DNA from: a virus
Strand: one strand, 5' to 3'
Length of the DNA: 39,943 nt
Virus record (IMG/VR): IMGVR_UViG_3300013138_000003
Location: 1 to 39,943 of that record
The notes below the pieces were generated by a model that saw nothing but the letters and a program-made list of their open reading frames with translations, ran no database searches and was not told the origin of the DNA. Made by a program: the position numbers and the translations under genes. The stretch's first letter is position 1; each line of letters opens with the position of its first letter. Shown here in pieces: positions 6,714-13,718 of the stretch.

Positions 6714-7909
6714 GGGTTGAAAATGGAATCTTCTTTGGAGATTCTTCTCTCTGCCATTTTTATATACGCTGGGTTGAGTTCTATGCCGACATAACTTCTG
6801 CAAAGTCTTTTTGCTACTGCGAGGGTAGTACCAGAGCCACAAAAAGGGTCTAATACAACACCAGCTTTCGGGCAACCAGATCTTATTGGAGTCTCAACTA
6901 AAGATTCAGGAAAAGTTGCAAAATGTGCGTCTTTATATGGTTGAGTAGGTATAGACCAGACAGAACGTTTATTGCGTCCTTTTTGGGTATTCCACGGACT
7001 CACTAAATAATCGCTATTTTCAAATTGATAAGTAGATATCGCACAATTATTTTCCCGTCCTACATTTCCACCACCTTTATATCGGTGGTATCTTGCCCTT
7101 GGGCTTCCAATTTTTTCAGCTATTTCGAGTGGAATTTTTGTATTTCTATTTGGCCTTGGGCTATTCATAGTGTGCCGGGTTTGCCCGTCCGGGCCATCAA
7201 TCCATTTATGCTTATTACTGACCGCTCTCTCTAACCGCTCGATGCTGCATTGTTTGACCGGCTCGTACTGGGTCTCGAACCAATACTTTTTATTTTTTAC
7301 GAAGAAAAATAGGTACTCAAAATCAACGGTGAACCGGTCTTTGACTGACGAGGGCATACAATTTGGTTTATGCCAAATAATGACGTTACGAAGTATCCAA
7401 CCACGGTTTTGCATTTCAATAGAAAATCTGGCAGGGATATTGCATAATGATTTCGGCGGCAGTCCTTTAACCCTGGTTGGTTTTCCGTGCCTGCGGATAT
7501 CGCAGAGCTTCCCAAGCTGAGTATGCCGTCGCGCATACATTCTGTCGGAATCTCCGCCTTTGCCGGAATTACTATAACTATCCCCCAAATTCACCCAGCA
7601 ACTTCCGGTAGGTTTGAGCACGCGCTTCACCTCATCGAAGATGAAGCAGAGATTGGCAATATATTCTTCAAAGGTTTTCTCCATCCCGAGTTGGCCTTCG
7701 ACACCGTAATCCCTCAATAACCAATAAGGTGGAGAAGTAACGACACAATCAATACTTTCCTGAACAAATGTTTTTAATACTTCCAATGCGTCTCCGCAAT
7801 ATATTTTATTCATCTTAAAACAACAGGCTGGCGGCAGTTGGTCTGCAATAAAATCCGACCTATTAAAGCTCTTATGCGGTATATCAGGGTACCACCCCAC
7901 GCCAGCCAT
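6710..7909 (-). CDS. DNA methyltransferase (N4-cytosine type, SPPY motif)
   Basis: 399 residues. TSPPYWLLRDYG at about 58-69 is the catalytic motif of N4-cytosine or related amino-methyltransferases, and VVLDPFCGSGTTLAVAKRL near 363-381 is the SAM-binding loop, again in beta-class order. IWHKPNCMPSSVKDRFTVDF is typical of phage and Type II enzymes of this group. The start is either 7909, directly after the preceding stop, or the internal MNKIYCGDALEVLK at 7813; neither has a strong ribosome site. It is the second methyltransferase of the operon. Confidence 0.88.
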   Translation of the reverse strand: MAGVGWYPDIPHKSFNRSDFIADQLPPACCFKMNKIYCGDALEVLKTFVQESIDCVVTSPPYWLLRDYGVEGQLGMEKTFEEYIANLCFIFDEVKRVLKPTGSCWVNLGDSYSNSGKGGDSDRMYARRHTQLGKLCDIRRHGKPTRVKGLPPKSLCNIPARFSIEMQNRGWILRNVIIWHKPNCMPSSVKDRFTVDFEYLFFFVKNKKYWFETQYEPVKQCSIERLERAVSNKHKWIDGPDGQTRHTMNSPRPNRNTKIPLEIAEKIGSPRARYHRYKGGGNVGRENNCAISTYQFENSDYLVSPWNTQKGRNKRSVWSIPTQPYKDAHFATFPESLVETPIRSGCPKAGVVLDPFCGSGTTLAVAKRLCRSYVGIELNPAYIKMAERRISKEDSIFNP

Positions 7910-8194
7910 TTATCCGTTCTTTATTGTCCAATACTTCTCTTTTGCCCTACGGTACATCAACCCCAAAACAGCACAGGTCTCTTTACTCTTGCTTAATGCC
8001 TCGTCAAGCGGGATTTTCTTCGCTTGCAACTCTTTGATTTTGCCTTGTAAAATGATGATTTCTAACTTGAGTTCGTAGGTGCTTTTCTCAACGGTTGCCC
8101 GGGAATGTATCGCCTCCGTGAGTTGCTTTTGGGTATCGTCCATGAAGCGGAGCAAGGAATCAAAGTCATTGAGTGTCGAAACGATGTCCGTCAT
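7910..8194 (-). CDS. coiled-coil hypothetical protein, 94 aa
   Basis: Begins MTDIVSTLNDFDSLLRFMDD and is almost entirely helical, with a long charged coiled-coil stretch (residues 20-75). Its ATG overlaps the upstream stop as ATGA. Position after a putative single-strand-binding-like gene and before a methyltransferase suggests DNA metabolism. Function unknown. Confidence 0.7.
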   Translation of the reverse strand: MTDIVSTLNDFDSLLRFMDDTQKQLTEAIHSRATVEKSTYELKLEIIILQGKIKELQAKKIPLDEALSKSKETCAVLGLMYRRAKEKYWTIKNG

Positions 8195-8616
8195 ACCTTC
8201 TCGACTTTGTAATTCGACTTCCCCTGGACGATGTTGCCCTTGCCGTCAAGTAATGACTCTCTGGTGATCCGAACGGTACTTCCTTTGGGTATGGCATCAA
8301 ACATCCGCATAATCGGCCCTGCGCCAGTAGTCCAGAACTTGTCCACTCCGCCGATATTGAGCTTGTACTGCACGGTGTCTTTGGTTGGGTCGTAGGATGA
8401 CGGAACTATCCGATAGTCAACAAACAACGCGTCCGTGCTTTCCCCGATGTCAAGAACAAGAAACTTTGACTGCTTCTTTGCGAGGTCTTTCAATTCTCCC
8501 ATTTCTCTCTCCTTTCTGTTTTTTAAACATAATTCGCACAATCCTTTTGGTCGTTTCCCGAATAAATGTATGCAATACTGGCATTCTTTATCCGTATCAA
8601 AGAAAGATTCATCCAT
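8191..8616 (-). CDS. hypothetical protein with N-terminal zinc finger
   Basis: 141 residues. The N-terminus has CQYCIHLFGKRPKGLCELC, a C2-C2 zinc-finger pattern. A second start at residue 39 (MGELKDLAKKQ, position 8502) has a much better ribosome site (AGGAGAG), so a shorter 103-residue form may be the main product. The rest (SKFLVLDIGESTDALFVDYR ... GSTVRITRESL) is beta-rich and could be an OB-fold, by position a single-strand DNA binding helper for the adjacent nuclease. That function is inference. Confidence 0.65.
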   Translation of the reverse strand: MDESFFDTDKECQYCIHLFGKRPKGLCELCLKNRKEREMGELKDLAKKQSKFLVLDIGESTDALFVDYRIVPSSYDPTKDTVQYKLNIGGVDKFWTTGAGPIMRMFDAIPKGSTVRITRESLLDGKGNIVQGKSNYKVEKV

Positions 8617-9383
8617 CAGGTTAACTTGATTTCAAGTGGATAATCCCTCTGTTTTGGTTCAATCCCTTCCGTCTCATTTGCCCAAATAACCCGTGCTGCC
8701 AAGAACTCGGGGAATTTATCTTCAATCTCGGTAAAAAGATGTTTTTTCTTGTTCCGGCGGTATCCGAGTTGAAGAATGGCAAGTTTGTATTGCTCGCCCA
8801 AGGCGTGTTTATAGGCTGATACCTGCAACTTATGTGAGGGCCAGATTGATTGTGAGGTTTTATAATCAATGATATAGGGTATCCCCTCAATTTCAGCCTC
8901 GAGGTCAATCGTTCCAGCATAACTCAAGGTATCCTCAAAAACCACGAATTCATGGCGTAGAACTTTTGGTCTATTCTCCTTAAACCAAGTACTAAAGGAT
9001 ATTATGCATTCATATTCTTCCAAAGTGAGGGCTTCTTCTTTCTTCTGTTCTTCGGTGTCAATTTCTGAATCAACGAATTTACTGTTTATTTTTATGGTCT
9101 GGCCTTCAAGAAGTGCTTTGATCGCTTGATGAACCTTGCTTCCTTTATCCGCGGCTGCTTCTTTTAAAGCTTCGGCCTCATCCCAACCTTTATTCGCCAA
9201 CCACTTGTAAAAACCAATGCCCTTCGGATAATGTTCGCAAATCCACGTAACGCTTGGAACGTATTGATACGAAGGCAACCCAGTCTTTAGGTCTATAGTT
9301 GGTTTGATGTACCAACGCTCATCAACGGTAGTTACCTGCAAAATCTTTTTTTCTCGGTCAACCTCTCTAATCTCCTTTATCAT
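8616..9383 (-). CDS. PD-(D/E)XK nuclease (Cas4/RecB-like exonuclease)
   Basis: 255 residues. The core is visible near residues 140-195: RHEFVVFEDTLSYAGTIDLE, then YIIDYKTSQSIWPSHKLQVS and AYKHAL, i.e. the Glu, Asp (GTIDL), DYK and QxxAY motifs of the RecB/Cas4-type nuclease fold. YVPSVTWICEHYPKG at the N-terminus is also common in phage members. It probably processes DNA ends for recombination. It lies upstream of the zinc-finger protein and overlaps it by one base. Confidence 0.82.
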   Translation of the reverse strand: MIKEIREVDREKKILQVTTVDERWYIKPTIDLKTGLPSYQYVPSVTWICEHYPKGIGFYKWLANKGWDEAEALKEAAADKGSKVHQAIKALLEGQTIKINSKFVDSEIDTEEQKKEEALTLEEYECIISFSTWFKENRPKVLRHEFVVFEDTLSYAGTIDLEAEIEGIPYIIDYKTSQSIWPSHKLQVSAYKHALGEQYKLAILQLGYRRNKKKHLFTEIEDKFPEFLAARVIWANETEGIEPKQRDYPLEIKLT

Positions 9384-9522
9384 TTTTAAAGACCTCCTTC
9401 TTTTGTATCAACCTTTTATTCTCGCAGTCCTCTTTCCATCCTGCTCGGCAACATTTGCAGAAGTACGGTTTCCACTTTCCTCTCTCGATCTCAATTTTGC
9501 AGAGTTTTTTGTTGAAGCTCAT
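9367..9522 (-). CDS. small Cys-rich protein, 51 aa
   Basis: Reads MSFNKKLCKIEIERGKWKPY followed by FCKCCRAGWKEDCENKR and ends within the first codons of the nuclease gene. Cysteines at 8, 22, 24, 25 and 33 suggest a zinc site. The ribosome site is AAGGG. Function unknown. Confidence 0.6.
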   Translation of the reverse strand: MSFNKKLCKIEIERGKWKPYFCKCCRAGWKEDCENKRLIQKKEVFKNDKGD

Positions 9523-9525
9523 TTG

Positions 9526-9678
9526 TTACCCTTTTTGTTCGCTGCGTTCTATGATTTCTTCAGCCTGTTTCAACCCCTGAATTTTTCCATCAGAGAAACC
9601 CTTTTTGTACCCTTCATCGTAAGCCTTCCTATAGATAGACATCGAGGACTTGGCCATTGCTTCTACCAATTTATCCAT
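9526..9678 (-). CDS. small helical protein, 50 aa
   Basis: Reads MDKLVEAMAKSSMSIYRKAY and DEGYKKGFSDGKIQGLKQAEE, then stops at 9526, four bases before the next start. Short charged helices, no motif. Compact spacing with neighbours on both sides supports it. Function unknown. Confidence 0.6.
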   Translation of the reverse strand: MDKLVEAMAKSSMSIYRKAYDEGYKKGFSDGKIQGLKQAEEIIERSEQKG

Positions 9679-9758
9679 ATTTCACCATCCTTTTCCTGCA
9701 TACAAAATTACACTCTTTCCACCTGTTCCAATAGTAAGAATTTAATAATCGTCGAAGT

Positions 9759-9884
9759 TTAAGAAGGTCTTTGTTTGGCTTCATAACACTCCTTGCAAAA
9801 CCGTTCCCCTTCCTCTATCAAACACCTGCACTGTTCACATCTCGGTTCTCTCTTAGGCGGGTTGGGGTATTGGTTGTCAATCAT
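9759..9884 (-). CDS. tiny zinc-ribbon protein, 41 aa
   Basis: Reads MIDNQYPNPPKREPRCEQCR then CLIEEGERFCKECYEAKQRPS: two CxxC pairs separated by about 12 residues, a minimal zinc ribbon. The start overlaps the stop of the upstream gene. The MIDNQ beginning recurs at 10346. Function unknown. Confidence 0.6.
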   Translation of the reverse strand: MIDNQYPNPPKREPRCEQCRCLIEEGERFCKECYEAKQRPS

Positions 9885-10047
9885 CTAAAACCTCAATCAG
9901 TTTAGAATAACATTCTCTGCATAAATGCATTTTATATATAATTTCACGGTATTCTCCCTTAACTACTCTTGTCTTTGGCGGGCTAATAATCAGCCCGCCT
10001 GGTCGTTCAAGGCTTACCTTACATTTATAACATTTCACTTCTATCAT
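9877..10047 (-). CDS. small zinc-ribbon protein, 56 aa
   Basis: Reads MIEVKCYKCKVSLERPGGLI ... YKMHLCRECYSKLIEVLDD. CxxC at the N-terminus and CxxC near the C-terminus bracket a basic middle part. The ribosome site is AAAGAGGTGA. Preceded by one of three copies of an AGCGCAGAG(G/A)AGAAA motif. Function unknown. Confidence 0.62.
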   Translation of the reverse strand: MIEVKCYKCKVSLERPGGLIISPPKTRVVKGEYREIIYKMHLCRECYSKLIEVLDD

Positions 10048-10085
10048 TTTTCACCTCTTTTTCTTCTCTGCGCTAATATGATAAG

Positions 10086-10346
10086 TCAATCTAAGATTCC
10101 ACAACATCTTGGCACTACATTTTCTCCATTAAGCAATCGTTTTATTTGGAGTGGGTGATAACAAACCAAATTGCAATTTTCCCTACTATTTCCATTTTCA
10201 TCAATCTCAACAACTTTTATAACATTTCTTACTTCAAGTTCTCCAACATCATGGGCAGAATAACATCCTTGTAAACTTACTAAATCCTTAACTTTCATTC
10301 CTTTCCTCTCTTTCTCCTCTGCGCTGAGGTGTTGGTTATCAATCAT
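10086..10346 (-). CDS. hypothetical protein, 70-86 aa
   Basis: Two starts are possible. ATG 10346 overlaps the upstream stop as ATGA and gives MIDNQHLSAEEKERKG plus the main body. ATG 10298 (MKVKDLVSLQGCYSAHDVGE) has a strong AGAGGAAAGGA site. The body is beta-rich and ends YHPLQIKRLLNGENVVPRCC. It resembles the short KOW/SH3-like phage proteins that start KVKDLV, but that is tentative. Confidence 0.62.
   Translation of the reverse strand: MIDNQHLSAEEKERKGMKVKDLVSLQGCYSAHDVGELEVRNVIKVVEIDENGNSRENCNLVCYHPLQIKRLLNGENVVPRCCGILD
10311..10328 (-). repeat. short direct repeat with ribosome-site core, copy 1
   Basis: An 18-base sequence (plus strand TTTCTCCTCTGCGCTGAG) is repeated exactly at 10534..10551, with a degenerate copy at about 10054..10074. 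On the coding strand it contains GAGGAGAAA and lies just before a gene start each time. Confidence 0.7.
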
Positions 10347-10516
10347 AACTTATCCTCTTTAATCAATCCCCATTCACAAAACTCAATCTTTTTTATAGTA
10401 CCATCAGGATAGTATTCAATACTTTTTATCAATGGGCATTTGGCGGAATGGAAACCCCCACACCAATGACAACAACGAAATGTTGGTGTGCTTCTTGGAG
10501 CATTAGGGGTACTCAT
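10343..10516 (-). CDS. small zinc-finger protein, 57 aa
   Basis: Reads MSTPNAPRSTPTFRCCHWCG then GFHSAKCPLIKSIEYYPDGT and ends with CEWGLIKEDKL. The CCHWCG...H..KC pattern resembles a CCHC zinc knuckle. The stop overlaps the next start as ATGA. Function unknown. Confidence 0.65.
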   Translation of the reverse strand: MSTPNAPRSTPTFRCCHWCGGFHSAKCPLIKSIEYYPDGTIKKIEFCEWGLIKEDKL

Positions 10517-10517
10517 C

Positions 10518-10817
10518 TTATACGCTTAATTTCTTTCTCCTCTGCGCTGAGAGGATGGCTTGGGCAAGTTGCTGAATCCCCTTTTTGTTAATAAGCCTCG
10601 AAAGTAGCAATGGTTCTTTAACATAACTACCTATATAAGAGAAATCTGACAAAAAAGTTTCAAGTTCATCCTCCGTCAACCTCTCCTCTTCCTCAATTCT
10701 TTGAAGGGCGGAGAGGGCTTGGTCAATGGTAAGTGGTTCATTTTCAAAAAAGTTTTCTACTCTATTTTTGTTCAAAATAAAGTGCTCGAATCGTTCAAAC
10801 ACTTCCCTGCGCGTCAT
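10518..10817 (-). CDS. hypothetical protein, 99 aa
   Basis: Begins MTRREVFERFEHFILNKNRV; acidic and helical (ALQRIEEEERLTEDELETFL), ending AQRRKKLSV. The last codons coincide with the 10534..10551 repeat. Its start overlaps the upstream stop by 4 bases. Function unknown. Confidence 0.68.
   Translation of the reverse strand: MTRREVFERFEHFILNKNRVENFFENEPLTIDQALSALQRIEEEERLTEDELETFLSDFSYIGSYVKEPLLLSRLINKKGIQQLAQAILSAQRRKKLSV
10534..10551 (-). repeat. short direct repeat with ribosome-site core, copy 2
   Basis: Exact second copy of 10311..10328. Here it encodes the C-terminal SAQRRKK of the upstream gene in one frame, whereas copy 1 encodes LSAEEK in another, so the repeat is conserved at DNA level rather than as protein. 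Confidence 0.7.
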
Positions 10818-11044
10818 TCTTTTACCACCCAGACCTTAATACCAGTTTCTGTTGAATAAATCCCGACTGAAACGATTCTCAGTTCCTCTATTGAGAATGG
10901 AACCTCTAAATTTCCATCTTTGTCGGTTCTAACTCTTATAGTGATACTTGGAATATTGATGGAAGAGGAAACGATTTGGGGTGGTTTGCACCCCACTTGT
11001 GTCAATTTAACTATTTCTTTCAGTTCTTCTAATGACAGTCTCAT
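10814..11044 (-). CDS. hypothetical protein, 76 aa
   Basis: Begins MRLSLEELKEIVKLTQVGCK and has a beta-rich second half (ITIRVRTDKDGNLEVPFSIE). The ribosome site is GGAGAAAG. Overlaps the next gene as ATGA. Function unknown. Confidence 0.68.
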   Translation of the reverse strand: MRLSLEELKEIVKLTQVGCKPPQIVSSSINIPSITIRVRTDKDGNLEVPFSIEELRIVSVGIYSTETGIKVWVVKE

Positions 11045-11056
11045 CTTTCTCCTCCC

Positions 11057-11620
11057 CTATTTATTCACCGAGTTGGTGATTGATAAATCAATATCGCTTT
11101 CCACTTCGTTCCCCCATACATCCCAGCCTTCTGTTTTCTGGCGGGCGAATAGTTCTATGCGATTACTTTTAGGAAATAATTGTTCTATTCTTTTACGAAA
11201 CTCATCTGGTTTTTGTGAGTGGCGAATAACTCTTTCTTCATAAAACTGTTTTACACCTTTACCTTTTAATTTGTGTTGTGGTATTCTACCTTTCTTTAAT
11301 ATAATACATAATTCACATCCACTCATAGTATAATTACCAAGTCTTGCACATCTTTTATGCCAAACAAACCCTACAGTAACATACTTAAACCCCCAAGACT
11401 CCCCCACTTCTATACATTCTTTCAAGTGAGGGCTTGTTACCCACAGGAACAAGATACAATTATCATCAGTAATTTTATTTATGGGTAGAAGTTTTAATTC
11501 ATTATCGTGTAGTGTGTTGTATATTTCTTCTATATTTTGTCTTTTAGGGTCATTAAACATTTTAGACCTACCGCCATATCTCCACGGCGGGTCAGCATAG
11601 ATTATCTGATATTTTTTCAT
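11057..11620 (-). CDS. MT-A70 family adenine DNA methyltransferase
   Basis: 187 residues. The catalytic DPPW is at residues 10-13 (MKKYQIIYADPPWRYGG), followed by the family's FLWVTSPHLKECIEVGESWG and the C-terminal HSQKPDEFRKRIEQLFP and ELFARQKTEGWDVWGNE. These are diagnostic of the MT-A70-like phage enzymes that make N6-methyladenine. It is the third methyltransferase of the early operon and of a different class from the other two. Confidence 0.92.
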   Translation of the reverse strand: MKKYQIIYADPPWRYGGRSKMFNDPKRQNIEEIYNTLHDNELKLLPINKITDDNCILFLWVTSPHLKECIEVGESWGFKYVTVGFVWHKRCARLGNYTMSGCELCIILKKGRIPQHKLKGKGVKQFYEERVIRHSQKPDEFRKRIEQLFPKSNRIELFARQKTEGWDVWGNEVESDIDLSITNSVNK

Positions 11621-11934
11621 TCCTTCCCCTCCACCAATGCGAGGATTTCAGAGGTGATTACTTCTATTTCTCCTTGGCAAAGTCTTTCTGGACGAGCAGG
11701 GAAATAGGGCAATTTAACTTGTTCCAATGTCCTCATTACCTTCTCCCTCTCCGGCGATTGGGAATTGGTGGCGTGAGAGATGAGGGTCTGCAATCCTTGA
11801 ATAATTTTATCTCGTTCTTCAATTACAGTTTCGGGATATTTACCTTCTCTAAATTTTACATTCCAGCTTTGTATCAATTCTTTTCCTACCTTAATCGCTT
11901 CCTTCACATCCATTTCATTCTCCTTATCTGTCAT
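11617..11934 (-). CDS. hypothetical helical protein, 105 aa
   Basis: The start at 11934 (MTDKENEMDVKEAIKVGKEL) overlaps the stop of the upstream small gene as ATGA; an internal ATG at 11913 has an equally good AAGGAG. Mainly helical. It overlaps the MT-A70 start by 4 bases. Function unknown. Confidence 0.65.
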   Translation of the reverse strand: MTDKENEMDVKEAIKVGKELIQSWNVKFREGKYPETVIEERDKIIQGLQTLISHATNSQSPEREKVMRTLEQVKLPYFPARPERLCQGEIEVITSEILALVEGKE

Positions 11935-12101
11935 TTTCCTTTCAATAATTTTTGCTCGACGAGGTAACAAAATGCTTTAGCCAATCCGTCTTTATCCCTT
12001 AGCATATCAAGACACGATTGAGCCGAGTTTCTGTGGCATGGTAAATCTCCTTTTTCAATTCCAATAAAATCGTGAAGTTCCGATGTCCTTGAAATATGCA
12101 T
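11931..12101 (-). CDS. small hypothetical protein, 56 aa
   Basis: Reads MHISRTSELHDFIGIEKGDL, PCHRNSAQSCLDMLRDKDGL, AKAFCYLVEQKLLKGK. The ATG at 12101 follows GAAGGATT, and the TGA overlaps the next ATG. Its 5' part overlaps the end of the cell-wall hydrolase-like gene in another frame by 47 bases. Function unknown. Confidence 0.62.
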   Translation of the reverse strand: MHISRTSELHDFIGIEKGDLPCHRNSAQSCLDMLRDKDGLAKAFCYLVEQKLLKGK

Positions 12102-12459
12102 AATCCTTCGCCCACTTCGGAACCCCGAACCGCTTGATGTTTTCGTGTGCTAAGTATGGCAATGAGTTGTCATAACTATCAATCAATTTCTTAATCAACG
12201 CATATACTCGTTTTTCATAGATAGTAAAACTGTTGTCTATGGCTTTTCGGTATTGAGCGGATTTGAATTTGTAGGCGCAGGATTTCAGGAGAGCTTTTTC
12301 GTAACCGTACTTTTTGATGAGGTTGTGATAAACGGCGATCGTGGCAAGTTGTTCAGCTTGAGAACAACCGGCACACTCGGAGTATATCGTGGCATAGAGC
12401 CGATTATCTGCAGAATAAACTTGAGCGATGAGTAAAATAAGAAAAATCCCAACAAGCAC
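12055..12459 (-). CDS. putative exported SleB-like cell-wall hydrolase
   Basis: 134 residues from GTG 12459 (MLVGIFLILLIAQVYSADNR), an N-terminal signal or anchor helix. The body IYSECAGCSQAEQLATIAVY followed by HNLIKKYG resembles the start of SleB / Hydrolase_2 enzymes (IxxEAxG...Vxxxx.NR), with Glu in YSE as the candidate catalytic residue. The rest does not match well, so the endolysin call is tentative. The frame is open much further upstream (to 12870), but that part has no coding character. Confidence 0.5.
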   Translation of the reverse strand: MLVGIFLILLIAQVYSADNRLYATIYSECAGCSQAEQLATIAVYHNLIKKYGYEKALLKSCAYKFKSAQYRKAIDNSFTIYEKRVYALIKKLIDSYDNSLPYLAHENIKRFGVPKWAKDYAYFKDIGTSRFYWN

Positions 12460-12938
12460 CGCAACCCTGAAAAAAGACTCAGGCGGCAGAGATGAACCAC
12501 AATTCCCCCCCAGGAAACCCCTGCCGCCTGATTTTGTTAACTGGAATTTTACGAAATGGTAGGCACGAAATGACGTAAATCGTTGAGACTTATGACCATA
12601 TATATTATGTAAACCAAGAATTGTTAAAAAAAAGCCTCGTAAATGCCTCAAGGACAAGCGTTTTTGAGCATACCCATAGTTGGATATACCCACCTCGGCA
12701 ATCTCTCGGCAGGGCTTAACTGCTAAAGGCAGGCAGGGCTTCAAGGGGTTATTGCCACAGATTTCGGGGTTTTCCCTAAAAATACCCCCACCGGCGACAC
12801 CGAACGCCCCAGGTGGGAACATCCGACCGGCGGGGATTTTTTCTTGCCTAATTTTTGTGGAATTTATCATTTTGCGCCCGGTGTCTTTTTCTTGATTCTG
12901 ATTTTAGGGAATTATTTCTTTTTTGTCAAGAGAAAAAT
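12460..12938 (-). other. non-coding regulatory stretch, 480 bp
   Basis: No convincing gene on either strand. It holds a strong bidirectional terminator (12786..12842), two copies of GGCAGGGCTT (around 12704 and 12736), and short iterated motifs ACGAAATG/ACGTAAAT at 12551, 12565, 12573 and 12638. An AT-rich stretch near 12600 (CATAATATATATGG on the minus strand) could be a promoter for the downstream early genes. Origin or operator functions are possible but unproven. Confidence 0.5.
12786..12842 (-). terminator. intrinsic terminator, probably bidirectional
   Basis: On the minus strand CCCCGCCGG pairs with CCGGTGGGG (one G-U pair), followed by GTATTTTTA; on the plus strand the same arms are followed by ATTTTTT. 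It would separate the repressor transcript from the early operon unless read through. Confidence 0.6.
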
Positions 12939-13385
12939 TCATTTTCTTGATTCCACGGAATAATCTCTCTGCCTCATAATAGCACTCGGTGAGTATGTCC
13001 GGTACGGCATAATCCCTTGGAATTTCAAGAGATTAAACTGGGGATGGTTGGTCTCAATCTCTTTCGTTTTGCTCCGGCTGAACAGATGGCACCAGCACTC
13101 CCCTTCCGGTATGTTGAAAAAATGGGTTATCGCCCACATGAGCCAGTCCGGGCAATGCCGGAGTTGATTGACGATCATGCTTGAAAATTGGCGGGTTATC
13201 TCAAACTCTTCGGCAAAACGTACCTGAGAACCTCTTAGCTTCCATTGTCTTAGGTCTCTCATCATATCGAATGTTTGCGGGGTAAGATAAAATCCCCCAT
13301 ACCTGACAACCCTCCGTTCCTCTGTTAACTCAGTTAAGCCGGTTAACATCGTCTGCTCTTCTTTGTGTCCACTGTGATTTGACAT
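12939..13385 (-). CDS. hypothetical protein, possible regulator, 148 aa
   Basis: Follows the XRE repressor in the same direction. An internal start at 13349 (MLTGLTELTEERRVVRYGGF) has a better upstream AGAAGAG than the first ATG. The segment QVRFAEEFEITRQFSSMIVN resembles a helix-turn-helix, and the protein is followed by a terminator. A role in early control is inferred from position only. Confidence 0.62.
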   Translation of the reverse strand: MSNHSGHKEEQTMLTGLTELTEERRVVRYGGFYLTPQTFDMMRDLRQWKLRGSQVRFAEEFEITRQFSSMIVNQLRHCPDWLMWAITHFFNIPEGECWCHLFSRSKTKEIETNHPQFNLLKFQGIMPYRTYSPSAIMRQRDYSVESRK

Positions 13386-13414
13386 CCTTCATAGTACCCC
13401 TTTCGGACAGGATT

Positions 13415-13591
13415 TTATTTTGCTTTCTCAAATTCCTTGACAATCTGGCTTAACTTCTCCTGGATAATTTTATGGGGTCTTTTCGGCGGCGTTGTTTCCC
13501 ACCTGAAGATGGTCATGTAGCTTACCCCGATTTTGCTGGCTAAATCTTCCCGGCTCAAGCTATATTTTTCTCTAAACTTTTTGATATTCAT
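13415..13591 (-). CDS. XRE-family helix-turn-helix repressor (Cro/CI-like)
   Basis: 58 residues starting MNIKKFREKYSLSREDLASK, with the helix-turn-helix DLASKIGVSYMTIFRWETT at residues 16-34. AAGGAATAAT precedes the ATG at 13591. Small size fits Cro-like repressors. It has a strong promoter directly upstream (13613..13640) with an inverted repeat over the expected transcription start, so it probably represses itself. The start at 13606 seen in a longer frame lies at the transcription start and is unlikely. Confidence 0.8.
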   Translation of the reverse strand: MNIKKFREKYSLSREDLASKIGVSYMTIFRWETTPPKRPHKIIQEKLSQIVKEFEKAK

Positions 13592-13598
13592 ATTATTC

Positions 13599-13640
13599 CT
13601 TATCACAACATAAGTATATCATTTGTTGCTTTCTTGTCAA
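13599..13640 (-). promoter_or_regulatory. repressor promoter and operator
   Basis: On the minus strand TTGACA (13635..13640), 16 bases, TATACT (13613..13618). An inverted repeat CTTAT-GTTGTG-ATAAG covers 13599..13614 at the expected transcription start. The 18-mer at 13607..13624 recurs with one change at 30966..30983. Confidence 0.75.
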
Positions 13641-13718
13641 GGTTTTTTATCATCAAAAAAGCTTTGATTCTATTGTCTTTTTACGATTTTTCGAAGATAG
13701 TCTGGAAATAAAAACAAA

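Noticed and set aside
12460-12870. N-terminal extension of the hydrolase-like gene (137 residues)
   Set aside because: It includes the terminator and repeats, has no coding pattern, and a signal helix with GTG start follows at 12459.
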